Under the pieces are notes generated by a model. That model was not told where the DNA came from. It did no database searches and saw only the letters and a program-made list of their open reading frames with translations. From DASPNM01 sp035626515 (GTDB taxonomy: Bacteria > Bacteroidota > Bacteroidia > Chitinophagales > Chitinophagaceae): a stretch of DNA of 35,163 nt. The DNA lies in the NCBI GenBank assembly GCA_035626515.1, contig DASPNM010000027.1, positions 1 through 35,163 on the forward strand. The letters are read 5' to 3'. Below, piece by piece: positions 8,827 to 18,078 of this stretch. Within the stretch, counting starts at the first letter, position 1. Each line of letters begins with the position of its first letter. The translations under genes were made by a program, and so were the position numbers.

Positions 8827-10812
8827 ATGAAGAAACCAAAACTATTGCTGCTGGGCTGCACGCTGGCTTTTGCCGCCAGCAGCCAGATCAACCAGATAAA
8901 TATTGTCAATTTCAGTGTAAGAAATACGCTTCCGGCCAATATTGACAGCTGGCTGTCTACCCCCGGAGCGCTTATGCTCACCGCACAAAAAGTTCCCACG
9001 CCTGGAAGAATTGTCGAGCCACGACTCGTGCTGCAGATAAGAGGGGGCGGGATTGCATGCGGCAACAATCCGGCAACGGCCCGTCAAATTGACCCTTTTG
9101 ACGTCAGAACTTTTAATACGGCCGATCTAACCGGGCTGCTGAATAATTGCCGCGAACTAAAGGAAGGAAGCTATACTATCTGTGCGCAGTTCTTCAACGT
9201 TGACAAAGTAGCGATCAGCAGGGAAGTATGCAGGGAGTTCCGGGTCGAGGGTGTAAGATCAGCCGAATTTGCACCCCCTGTACTGATCACGCCGGAAAAC
9301 GGGAAAACATTTACCATCTCACAGCTACAGGGACCGGTGTTGCTGCGCTGGACAACAGTTGTCCCCCGGCCCTCGGTGCCTGTTATTTATCGACTTCGCA
9401 TCTGGCAACTGATGCAGGGGCAGAATGCCACTCAGGCAATGCGGGCAAATACTCCGGTTTTTACCAAAGACGTGGACAACATGACTCAGGCAACCGTTAA
9501 CGCATTACTCGCGGGTCCCTGCCAGCCGCCATACCTGTGCGAATTTGCATGGAATGTTCAGGCTGTTAGCCGCGATGGGAAACCGATTGGGTCAAATAAT
9601 GGAACCAGCGACTTATGGAGTTTCCGGGCGGAGGCAAGGCCTCCCGCTGTGCAGGAAACGCAACCTCCCAGGAATCTTGTTCCGGAAAATAACAGGGAAT
9701 TTTCAATCGAAGAACTGAGGAAGGATGTCAGGTTTGAATGGCTCCCGGTTTCACCAAAACCAGCCGAACCAGTCAGGTACAAACTTCGGATCTGGCAGTT
9801 GCGGGAAGGCCAAACAGGAATTTCTGCCATGAAGAACAACCGGCCCGTCGTGGAAAAAACGGTTACCGACGTTACTCAAACAACGGTAAGCAACCTGGCC
9901 AGCCAACCCTGCAAGCGGCCCTATCTCTGTGATTTCGTCTGGAATGTACAGGCATTGAACAGAGAAGGGAAAGCTATTGGCGGCAATAATGGAACTAGTG
10001 AACCCACCATGTTTTCTGCGACGCAATACGTCATACAACTGGACAGTATCAAGGTTGTTTGCACAAACACCCCGGGGGTTTATACGTTTTCGTTTACTCT
10101 TACCAATGTAAATGCCGGGACGGCCAACCTGACAAATCTGGCGATCACTTCCAGCATACCTGCCGGGGCGGTATTCGGACCCTATGCTCCACCGTTAGGC
10201 ACGGGAATTCCTTCCGGCAACCAGCTCACGATCACCGGTACGCTCAACGGAGCTCCAAATTTATCCAACATCTGCATCGGCGCAGAAATAACGGACGCCG
10301 GCAATAATTTTTGGAAGGCTTCAAAAGATACGTGTATAAAGGTAGAAGCCTGCAGGTGCGAAGCCTGCGATGAAAAGAATTTTATGCTCGGTCTCCCCAA
10401 GCCCGCGAGTATCAGCTGGAACAATAATCAGCTTTCGTACAATCAGTCCATTTCTGTTTCTACCACCCCACCCAAAGGGATCAAAAGCATCGAGGCGGAA
10501 CTGGTTTATTTCGAGATGATACCACAACTGGCTGACTGTCTTCCCTGCGACAAAGACCCCCGGTTGTACGGGCATTTCACCAATGGCACCAACAACCAGC
10601 AATGGACTGGCCCTCAGTCGGGCCTGACTATAAACATTACGACTCCGAATGTGCCCTGTTGCAGCACCCTGTTCCGATGGTGCATCCGGTACAAAATCGA
10701 GTTTTCGGATTGCACGGTGTGCAGCAAGGTGGTCTGTTATGAAAAGAAAAAGGATGGCTGTACCACAGGGGGCAGCGGTCCGGCAAACACCGAACTGAAC
10801 AACCCTAAATGA
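8827..10812 (+). CDS. Secreted multi-module protein with two FN3-like repeats and a Cys-rich C-terminal domain
   Basis: This 661-residue protein begins with a signal peptide (MKKPKLLLLGCTLAFAASSQ). Visible modules, in order, are as follows. About 20-148 is an N-terminal domain shared with the 315-residue protein at 18079. About 150-270 and 279-396 form a tandem pair of similar fibronectin-III-like repeats; both contain YRLRIWQL or YKLRIWQL, an AMR or AMK segment, CxxPYLCxFxWNVQA and NNGTS. About 400-508 is a DUF11-like beta domain. About 508-661 is a Cys-rich domain shared with the end of the giant protein downstream. No type IX sorting domain is recognisable. It is first in an operon, with the next ATG seven bases after its stop. 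It is probably exported to the periplasm or surface. I cannot assign a biochemical function, and a structural or adhesive role is inference. Confidence 0.85.
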   Translation: MKKPKLLLLGCTLAFAASSQINQINIVNFSVRNTLPANIDSWLSTPGALMLTAQKVPTPGRIVEPRLVLQIRGGGIACGNNPATARQIDPFDVRTFNTADLTGLLNNCRELKEGSYTICAQFFNVDKVAISREVCREFRVEGVRSAEFAPPVLITPENGKTFTISQLQGPVLLRWTTVVPRPSVPVIYRLRIWQLMQGQNATQAMRANTPVFTKDVDNMTQATVNALLAGPCQPPYLCEFAWNVQAVSRDGKPIGSNNGTSDLWSFRAEARPPAVQETQPPRNLVPENNREFSIEELRKDVRFEWLPVSPKPAEPVRYKLRIWQLREGQTGISAMKNNRPVVEKTVTDVTQTTVSNLASQPCKRPYLCDFVWNVQALNREGKAIGGNNGTSEPTMFSATQYVIQLDSIKVVCTNTPGVYTFSFTLTNVNAGTANLTNLAITSSIPAGAVFGPYAPPLGTGIPSGNQLTITGTLNGAPNLSNICIGAEITDAGNNFWKASKDTCIKVEACRCEACDEKNFMLGLPKPASISWNNNQLSYNQSISVSTTPPKGIKSIEAELVYFEMIPQLADCLPCDKDPRLYGHFTNGTNNQQWTGPQSGLTINITTPNVPCCSTLFRWCIRYKIEFSDCTVCSKVVCYEKKKDGCTTGGSGPANTELNNPK

Positions 10813-10819
10813 GCAGCAA

Positions 10820-13800
10820 ATGAAAAAGATAAGCAACCATACAATTGCCATTTTCCTTGCTGTTTTGGCAGGCAGCGGACTGAGACTCCAGGCTCAGACC
10901 TGCAACCAGGTGGAGATTTTATACACCTCGCCGGATTGCTTTGAAAGAGATCAGCACGGAGATCCGGGAGCGGGCGGCGGAAAAGCCTGTAAGGAGATTG
11001 CTGTTTGTGTCAATAATCCTTATACCTACACGTCCTCCGTGACGGGTACAGGCTGGACGTACAACTGGACGGTGACCGGCCCGGCAACTGTTGCGATTAA
11101 TCCCAACAATACTTCGTCCACAGTTAATATCAGCTGGCCGCAGGTTGGCGTATACATACTGACGTTAACCGCCACAGATCCTTCCGGAAATGTGTTTAGC
11201 TACTGCCTGAAGGTCAACGCGAAGGATAAGCCCGTTGCCAATTTCAATTTTACCCCCAATAATGTTTGTGCAGGGTCTGTAATTTCCTTTACGGGAACCA
11301 CCACCTTCACCAGCAGTTTTCTCTCCTCGTGGAATTTTGGAGATCCGGCTTCGGGAAGCAGTAATTACGCTACCGTTTCGGGAAACACAACTGTAACCCA
11401 TCAATACAATTCCCCCGGAACCTATACGGTGACACTGATCACTTACAGCTTTACGACGGTGGGGGGCACAGGCAGCAACGAACCTCCGGTTATCAAAGTT
11501 TGTTGCGCGGATACGATTACCAAACAGGTTACAATAAAACCCGGCACGCTTCAGATCGAATGCGTCAGTACAGTCTGTCCGGGTGATACTGTAACATACA
11601 GCGCGGTAGGATGCAGCAACGTCACCTGGTTGCCAATTACGGGCGGCACCACAATCAATTCGACGGCAACGACGATAACGATCGTTTGGGGTAACGGCAA
11701 CCCGCAGGGTCAGATACAGGCTCAATGTCCCGGCGGTTGTATTGCTTCGGTCCCCGTTCCAATCGTTCCATCAAGTCCTGTGATAATCGGCAACACATCC
11801 CCGTGTAACACCTCGATGACTTCTTATACCCTACCGGTCCTGCCGGGAACATTCTATAGCTGGACCCTGACGAACGTTTCTACTGCCACCAGCTACAATA
11901 ACCTGCTCAACACTTATCCGGATAACAATACCGTCTGGATTAACTGGGCCGCAGCGCCCCCCGGAACATACCAGCTCACAGTGAATCTGGACAACAAACA
12001 TATTTGCTGCAGCAGTTCCGGTTCTCTGACCATTACCCCGTCGGATAAATGGATGGCCTTTGTGGATCAGACGGTCTGTGCCGGCACAACGGCGAATCTG
12101 TCTGTATTCCCCACTGCGGGTACATTCAACTGGACGGTAATTCCACCGAACACCGGCGTATCGCCACTGACGGGAACGGGCCCTGCATTCAATCCGTTAT
12201 TCAACCTGCCGGGTACCTACACGGTGGAGGTGGTAGAAACAGCAAACAGTTATTGCAACAGCGGAACAGCGAATCCACAACTGATAAAAATTACTGTTGT
12301 CAACACGCCCGCCCCGGGAACAATCAATGGTCCGGATTCTGTCTGCATCGGCTCGAACTATACCTACAGCATGACCGTCAATGCTCCTTCAGGTTACCAT
12401 TATGCCTGGTCGATTACGTCCGGTGCGGGAAGTTTCCAGCCAGGCAATCTTACGAATACAACCGGCAACAGTACAACGATTCAGTGGACAACAGTGCCCG
12501 GCACCATCAGTGTCGTACTGCAGCGAAATAGTTACCCTTTTTGCCCATCCAGCCCGGTAACCCTCAATGTATACCAGGCAACGGTAGGCAGTATCACAGG
12601 GACGATGAATGTATGTGTTGACGGAACGGGAACATATACCCTAAGCGGCGGCACCCTGCCGCCGGGCGAAACAATTACCTGGAGCATTTCGCCGTCGAGC
12701 CAGGGAACCATCACTTCCGGACAGGGAACAAATTCAATTACTGTGCTGTGGCACGGAACAACGGGAACCGGGCCATGGCCCGCAACGATCAACGCATCGA
12801 CCGGGTGTGGAAACGCGCCACCACTGAGTGGTATTCTGGTGTACCCCAAATTCACTTTTACGATCACCAAGAGCGGTGTCGATATTTGCCAGCCGGGTGG
12901 TATCAACTTAACGGTGACCGGCGCACCGTCAGGCGCCACGTATTTGTGGAGTCCCGGTGGTCAAACCACCTCATCCATTTCCAACATCACTGCTCCCGGA
13001 ACGTACAGTGTTACTGTTACAAAAGGAGGCTGCTCATTTACTCAAACCTATACGGTGGAAGATCCCTTTGCGATCATGCCCGTCACCTGCGGTGTAGGAT
13101 TCTGCAACGGCAGCGCCACAAATGAACAGCTCAGTGTTGTGATCATCAAGCCTGGAAGCGGAACGTTTACCTACCAGTGGTACAGTGGTATTTATCCTTC
13201 GGGTACGGCGATCAGCGGGGCCAATTCGGCCAGCTACACTGCTCCGGCAAACGGTAATTACTATGTAACGGTAACATACGGAACCTGCACGAAATATGTA
13301 AGCTTTACCGTGAAAAAAGTCTGCTGTCCTGATGTAAACAATCCGCAGATCACCAGCGTAGTCAGGAACAGCTGCAACTCTTATACATTCACAGGCGTTA
13401 CGCCAAACCCCAACAATTCCTCAATCACCTGGAATTTCGGCGACGGCAACACGGCTACTGGAGTATCCGGCGTCCCCATCACACATACCTATGCAACGGC
13501 CGGAGTCTATTGTGTTACGTTTTGCGTAGGCCCACCCTCCCCGAATCCGACAAATTGCACAGGGAATTGTGCGGCTACAACGGTAGTCGTACCCATACAG
13601 GCGGCCTTCACTTATACGGTGGGCTGCAACGGCTGCCTGAACGTGACCAATACTTCCACGGTTATTACAAGCAACCCGTCGTACGTAAGTTATTTCTGGA
13701 ACTTTGGAGATGGAAATACGTCGACGCTCCAGAATCCGCCCCAGCATTGTTATACTTCCGCCGGCACTTATACCGTCACATTAACGATCACCTACAACGA

Positions 13801-16309
13801 CGGACAGGTGAGTTGCAGCAGTACGGCCACCCAAACAGTGAACTATAGCCCGCTCGCCATCAGCGTCAATCCTTCCCCGGTTTGTACAGGAGTTCCCGCA
13901 ACATTCAGTATCGCAGGAACCCCATCGTTCGGGATCGTGACCTATACGTGGAATTTTGGGGACGGATTTACAGCTTATACTCCGACCAGCACCCATATTT
14001 ACAACAGTGCCGGGAACATGACTGTGACATTGACCGTCACCGACCTATTGGGAAACACCTGCAATGCTGCTTCGGCGATTAATGTATTGCCGGGCATTGG
14101 CCCGTGCACCATTCAACCCGGATTTATCTGCCCGGGGGGTACGGCCCTGTTAACTGCTCCAAATATTTCAGGCGCGATTTATTTCTGGGAGTTTGAATTA
14201 TCGCCAAATAATTTTGTTCCCGCGCCAGGCGTGAACAACGGGATGACATATTCCACATCGGTACCCGGTTTTTACCGAGTGATCATTACGGGGCCCAACG
14301 GATGTAAATGCACAAGTAATAAAGTAGAGGTAAAAGCGGTCACAAAGCCGAAGGCGATAATTGCAGCTTCTCCATCTTCAAAGCTTTGCGGGTCCGGAAA
14401 TGTAATGCTGACGAGTGTCAATCATCTGACAGGTTATACTTCCGAATGGTACGCGAATGGAAACTACGGATCACAGCTTGCATCCGGCCAGTTCTATTTG
14501 GCGTTTGGTATTACGACCCCGACTGTATTTAATCTTGTCCTTACGAACGAATATGGGTGCAAGGACACCTGCTCGCTGACAGTGACTGTGAATCCTCTCC
14601 CGGCGCAACCTGTTATCTCGGCAAGCCCCAGTTTGTGTGAGGGTGTACCGATCACACTGAGCGTTACAAATTACAGCGGTAATATCACCTGGAACACGGG
14701 GGCAACAACCACGAGCATCGTCGTTTTTGCGGCCGGAGTTTACACCGCCACATACACTGATCCTGTTACCGGCTGCAGCAGCAGCAAGAACATTAAGGTC
14801 AACCGCCGGCCACCAACAGATCTGTTCCCGCATTTTTGCGACAGCATTCCCTGTACATGCAGGGATTCCACCGGCAACTTTACAATTTATGCTCCCCAGC
14901 CATTGATCGGGGCATATGCTTCGAATTACAATATCCAGTGGTATTTTAATAATACAGCGGTCGGGTCAAATGGAAATAACCCATTTTATTCGCCTGCAGT
15001 CACGGGGACGTATCACATCGTGGTAACGGATCCCCTGACCGGCTGCGCCGATACCAGCGACCCGTACACAATCGTCGTTCCTTCTTGTGACACCTGCGGT
15101 TGTGAACAAAACGAATGGGGTGATATTTTCCTGACGCCTGCGGAGCTGCCGACCGGTAAACAAAGGAGTACAGCGGGCGTAGGCACCATCGCAATGGATT
15201 GCAACAGGAACTATAATATCCTGTGTAATCAGCCTTACACTATCAATGCAAGTTATGTCTGCAACGATACGGCGTGTCCGCCGAAAGTGACATTCAGCCT
15301 GCAGCCTCCGGTTGGGCCGGCAATAACCGGAAATGTGGCCTATACGTTCACGCCAGCAATGAGCGGAGTATACACACTTACGCTTTACGGCTGGTGCGGG
15401 ACTGAAATCTGCGACAGCTGTGTGATCGACCTGACCGTGCAATGCGACCAGCCTTGCGATTGCAGGGGAAGCAAATGGGGTGAAAAAGTTTTTACCACAC
15501 AGGGTGTCACGAAACAGTTTGATTGCAACAAATCATACCCGGTTCCCTGCAATCAACCTGTTACCGTCAATGGAAATTACAATTGCGCTGATCCCAATAA
15601 TTGTCCGGCAGCCATTACTTATATGCTGCAGCCGCCGTCAGGCGCCCCCCTTACGGGAAATGCACCCCTGACATTTACGCCAACGCAGACAGGCACTTAC
15701 ACCGTAACCCTGTTTGGCTGGTGCGGGGGCGTAAAGTGCGACAGTTGCGTCGTAAGGTTTACGACGGATTGCCCGACTGACAGCAGTTGCTGTCCTTATG
15801 ACATCAAAATCGACACAGGGCCGGTTACGTACAGCTCCCAGTACAATGCAACTATAGCCGGCCTGATTTTTACCATCAGCGGTCTCGCCGGAGTTCCGCT
15901 CACAGAAGTGAGGGCAGAGGTGGTGAGCTACACGATTACCGATAATTACAGCCGGGAATGCATGAAGTGCATCAACCTGCCCTACACCTGGGGAAGTGTA
16001 TTGTCGGCGGGTAATATCGGGGCCGTCCCCCCGAAGATAACGATGTACAATTCCTCGGTGCACCCGTTTGTCCCCACCGGTGCCTCGGTTTATCAAAATC
16101 CGCGCGAGGTGGTTTGGAACAATGGATCTGTGTTCACCATCAATAATGGCAGTCAGGTAGGAATGAATTTCATTCTGCCGCCTCCCCCCCTGATCGATTG
16201 TTGTGAATTGAAAGGAAGGATCTGTGTTAAATTCACTTTCAGGGACAGAGATTGCAAGGAATGCGAGGTCGTCACCTGTTTTGAATTCTTCATAAAAGGA
16301 AAAGGATAA
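10820..16309 (+). CDS. Giant secreted PKD-repeat protein with tandem Cys-rich modules
   Basis: This 1829-residue protein has a signal peptide ending near LRLQAQ. It is mostly Thr/Ser/Gly/Asn-rich beta modules. Canonical PKD domains show WNFGD near residues 170, 868, 957 and 1041. Between and after them lie several Ig/PKD-like modules that start with motifs such as VCAGT, VCIGSNYTYS or SLCEGVPITL. Two Cys-rich repeats of about 115 residues cover 1423-1651; both carry DCN, CNQP, LQPP, a GWCG segment and CDSCV. The C-terminal domain (about 1657-1829) resembles that of the 661-residue protein. It lacks a recognisable type IX C-terminal signal. Its stop overlaps the start of the beta-barrel gene by one base (TAATG). 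It is likely a surface adhesin or fibre component (inference from architecture). Confidence 0.88.
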   Translation: MKKISNHTIAIFLAVLAGSGLRLQAQTCNQVEILYTSPDCFERDQHGDPGAGGGKACKEIAVCVNNPYTYTSSVTGTGWTYNWTVTGPATVAINPNNTSSTVNISWPQVGVYILTLTATDPSGNVFSYCLKVNAKDKPVANFNFTPNNVCAGSVISFTGTTTFTSSFLSSWNFGDPASGSSNYATVSGNTTVTHQYNSPGTYTVTLITYSFTTVGGTGSNEPPVIKVCCADTITKQVTIKPGTLQIECVSTVCPGDTVTYSAVGCSNVTWLPITGGTTINSTATTITIVWGNGNPQGQIQAQCPGGCIASVPVPIVPSSPVIIGNTSPCNTSMTSYTLPVLPGTFYSWTLTNVSTATSYNNLLNTYPDNNTVWINWAAAPPGTYQLTVNLDNKHICCSSSGSLTITPSDKWMAFVDQTVCAGTTANLSVFPTAGTFNWTVIPPNTGVSPLTGTGPAFNPLFNLPGTYTVEVVETANSYCNSGTANPQLIKITVVNTPAPGTINGPDSVCIGSNYTYSMTVNAPSGYHYAWSITSGAGSFQPGNLTNTTGNSTTIQWTTVPGTISVVLQRNSYPFCPSSPVTLNVYQATVGSITGTMNVCVDGTGTYTLSGGTLPPGETITWSISPSSQGTITSGQGTNSITVLWHGTTGTGPWPATINASTGCGNAPPLSGILVYPKFTFTITKSGVDICQPGGINLTVTGAPSGATYLWSPGGQTTSSISNITAPGTYSVTVTKGGCSFTQTYTVEDPFAIMPVTCGVGFCNGSATNEQLSVVIIKPGSGTFTYQWYSGIYPSGTAISGANSASYTAPANGNYYVTVTYGTCTKYVSFTVKKVCCPDVNNPQITSVVRNSCNSYTFTGVTPNPNNSSITWNFGDGNTATGVSGVPITHTYATAGVYCVTFCVGPPSPNPTNCTGNCAATTVVVPIQAAFTYTVGCNGCLNVTNTSTVITSNPSYVSYFWNFGDGNTSTLQNPPQHCYTSAGTYTVTLTITYNDGQVSCSSTATQTVNYSPLAISVNPSPVCTGVPATFSIAGTPSFGIVTYTWNFGDGFTAYTPTSTHIYNSAGNMTVTLTVTDLLGNTCNAASAINVLPGIGPCTIQPGFICPGGTALLTAPNISGAIYFWEFELSPNNFVPAPGVNNGMTYSTSVPGFYRVIITGPNGCKCTSNKVEVKAVTKPKAIIAASPSSKLCGSGNVMLTSVNHLTGYTSEWYANGNYGSQLASGQFYLAFGITTPTVFNLVLTNEYGCKDTCSLTVTVNPLPAQPVISASPSLCEGVPITLSVTNYSGNITWNTGATTTSIVVFAAGVYTATYTDPVTGCSSSKNIKVNRRPPTDLFPHFCDSIPCTCRDSTGNFTIYAPQPLIGAYASNYNIQWYFNNTAVGSNGNNPFYSPAVTGTYHIVVTDPLTGCADTSDPYTIVVPSCDTCGCEQNEWGDIFLTPAELPTGKQRSTAGVGTIAMDCNRNYNILCNQPYTINASYVCNDTACPPKVTFSLQPPVGPAITGNVAYTFTPAMSGVYTLTLYGWCGTEICDSCVIDLTVQCDQPCDCRGSKWGEKVFTTQGVTKQFDCNKSYPVPCNQPVTVNGNYNCADPNNCPAAITYMLQPPSGAPLTGNAPLTFTPTQTGTYTVTLFGWCGGVKCDSCVVRFTTDCPTDSSCCPYDIKIDTGPVTYSSQYNATIAGLIFTISGLAGVPLTEVRAEVVSYTITDNYSRECMKCINLPYTWGSVLSAGNIGAVPPKITMYNSSVHPFVPTGASVYQNPREVVWNNGSVFTINNGSQVGMNFILPPPPLIDCCELKGRICVKFTFRDRDCKECEVVTCFEFFIKGKG

Positions 16310-18072
16310 TGCGCGGCTTATTGATAAAGTTGACAAGCATCCTGTTGGTTGGCTCGTTTGCAATTCTTTTGTCAAAAGTGGAAGCCCAGGTAACCCCGGT
16401 GGCAGGGAAACGTAATGGTTACCGGATCAACACCAGCGGCACAATGGGGGTCAGCTATGAGCATTACGGGCTAATAACAAACCCCGATGGCTGGAGCGGG
16501 TTCACGCCCCGAAAGCCGTGGAACCAGGTGCGTTTTAATTTTTCCCCGCGGATGCAGTTTGGCGAGAATTTCAGTTTGCCGTTTAACATCAATTTTGCCA
16601 CGACACCTACTTCGTCTCTGGGCCCCTATAGCGGCATCCGTAAGCAAAGTTTCGGGCAATTCATTACGAATCCCATGAACAGCTTTGGCCTCAACCCGAA
16701 ATACAAATGGGCGGAGTTGCAGCTGGGAACGCAGTATTTGAATTACTCTGATCTCAGTACGGGTGACATCGGGGTGTTTGGAGGGGGTTTTGACCTCCGC
16801 CCGGGGACTTTTTTGTTTAAGTTTTTTACCGGCTTGTCCCAGCAAGGCATTAATTTTTTCACCGGCCCGCCTCAGACCAACGGGGCTTATCAGCGAAATC
16901 ACTGGATGGCCTCGGTCGGCAAGGCTAAAGAAGGAAAATATGAACTCGCACTCAATTTTGTGAAAGGCAGGGACGATATTAATTCGGTGGACAGTGTGCC
17001 GGCGAACATCAAACCTCAGGAAGGATTTACAATGAGCATCGTCGGAAAAGGCTATTTTAACGACGGCTGGTATTTCAGTGCAGAAGGGGCGCGGTCAATC
17101 TATACAAAGGACCTGTTATTGCCCAAAGACAGCTCCAGGGTTTCTTTTAAACCTTTTATCGAAGGCCGGACCTCTACGGTAAGGGACTATGCCGCTGATG
17201 CGTCCATCGGAAAAAAGTCAAGGAATTTTGACATCGGTGCCAAACTCAAATTCATCGGTGCTGGTTTCCAAACGCCGGGGTATCCGTTCATGATGCCCGA
17301 CCGGCTTGATTACACGCTGAATACTCGATTCAATGCGTGGAAAGACAGCACAGGCAACTATAAGATGAATGTGGTGGCCAGTGTGGGACAGCGGGTGAAT
17401 AACGTGAGTAAGACCACCCAAAGGGCAAAACAGTTCATTGGGAACATCAACTGGTTTACCCAATTTGATGAGCACTGGAATCTGAATGTCAGTTTCAACA
17501 ATTTTGGCTTCCAGGCGCCTGGCGGACTTAATCCTTTCGGCATAAAGAATGTGAGCAATGACTTCGGAATCAGTCCCAGTTATACCTGGAACAATGAAAA
17601 AATGGTTCATTTGTTTACCCTGACCTATAATTACAGCAACTATGATGAGCGCGACGTCATCACGGGTAATATTACTTCCAACAATACGCACATGGCCTTG
17701 TTGAGTTACATTCCCACTTTCCTGTTGAAAGAAATCGCCCCCGATTTCAGTATTATGTATTTTCTAAATAAGCTTCCGGCTTTCAGGATGACATTGATAA
17801 CGCTGAGCAGCGGCCTCAGTTGGTCCGCCCTGAAAAAGAAAATGAACCTCAGAGGACAATTGCAATACACGTACTCAAAAACCAATGCATTCAAGAACAA
17901 TAATAATCTGATCGTTTCAGCCTCGTCCGACTGGAGAATTTCCGAACGGGTCACCTGGAACGTTTTTTTAAGCAGCAATTATTTTCGATATGGAAATGAA
18001 ATAATTCCCAATAATGCCAATTACCTGGAGTCAAATGTCCGCACAGGACTGCAGTACAGGTTCGGAAATTAA
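16309..18072 (+). CDS. Predicted outer-membrane beta-barrel protein
   Basis: This 587-residue protein has a signal peptide (MRGLLIKLTSILLVGSFAILLSKVEAQ, read as two parts around residue 14). The rest is dominated by alternating aromatic/polar strands such as QLGTQYLNYSDLS, WYFSAEGARS and FNVSFNNFGF-like stretches. It ends in GLQYRFGN, with an aromatic residue near the C-terminus as in barrel proteins. It is longer than PorP/SprF partners of type IX adhesins (about 300-350 residues), and I do not recognise a specific family. The one-base overlap with the giant protein gene implies coupled synthesis. A role in exporting, anchoring or assembling the upstream proteins is a reasonable inference but is not shown by the sequence. 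Confidence 0.75.
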   Translation: MRGLLIKLTSILLVGSFAILLSKVEAQVTPVAGKRNGYRINTSGTMGVSYEHYGLITNPDGWSGFTPRKPWNQVRFNFSPRMQFGENFSLPFNINFATTPTSSLGPYSGIRKQSFGQFITNPMNSFGLNPKYKWAELQLGTQYLNYSDLSTGDIGVFGGGFDLRPGTFLFKFFTGLSQQGINFFTGPPQTNGAYQRNHWMASVGKAKEGKYELALNFVKGRDDINSVDSVPANIKPQEGFTMSIVGKGYFNDGWYFSAEGARSIYTKDLLLPKDSSRVSFKPFIEGRTSTVRDYAADASIGKKSRNFDIGAKLKFIGAGFQTPGYPFMMPDRLDYTLNTRFNAWKDSTGNYKMNVVASVGQRVNNVSKTTQRAKQFIGNINWFTQFDEHWNLNVSFNNFGFQAPGGLNPFGIKNVSNDFGISPSYTWNNEKMVHLFTLTYNYSNYDERDVITGNITSNNTHMALLSYIPTFLLKEIAPDFSIMYFLNKLPAFRMTLITLSSGLSWSALKKKMNLRGQLQYTYSKTNAFKNNNNLIVSASSDWRISERVTWNVFLSSNYFRYGNEIIPNNANYLESNVRTGLQYRFGN

Positions 18073-18078
18073 GATGCC

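Noticed and set aside
10820..16309. Type IX secretion C-terminal sorting domain on the giant protein
   Set aside because: The last residues form a Cys-rich domain ending FEFFIKGKG and lack the usual type A or type B sorting patterns that I could recognise by eye.
16309..18072. PorP/SprF-type partner protein
   Set aside because: The barrel is much longer than that family and I see no clear family motif, so only a general beta-barrel call is made.
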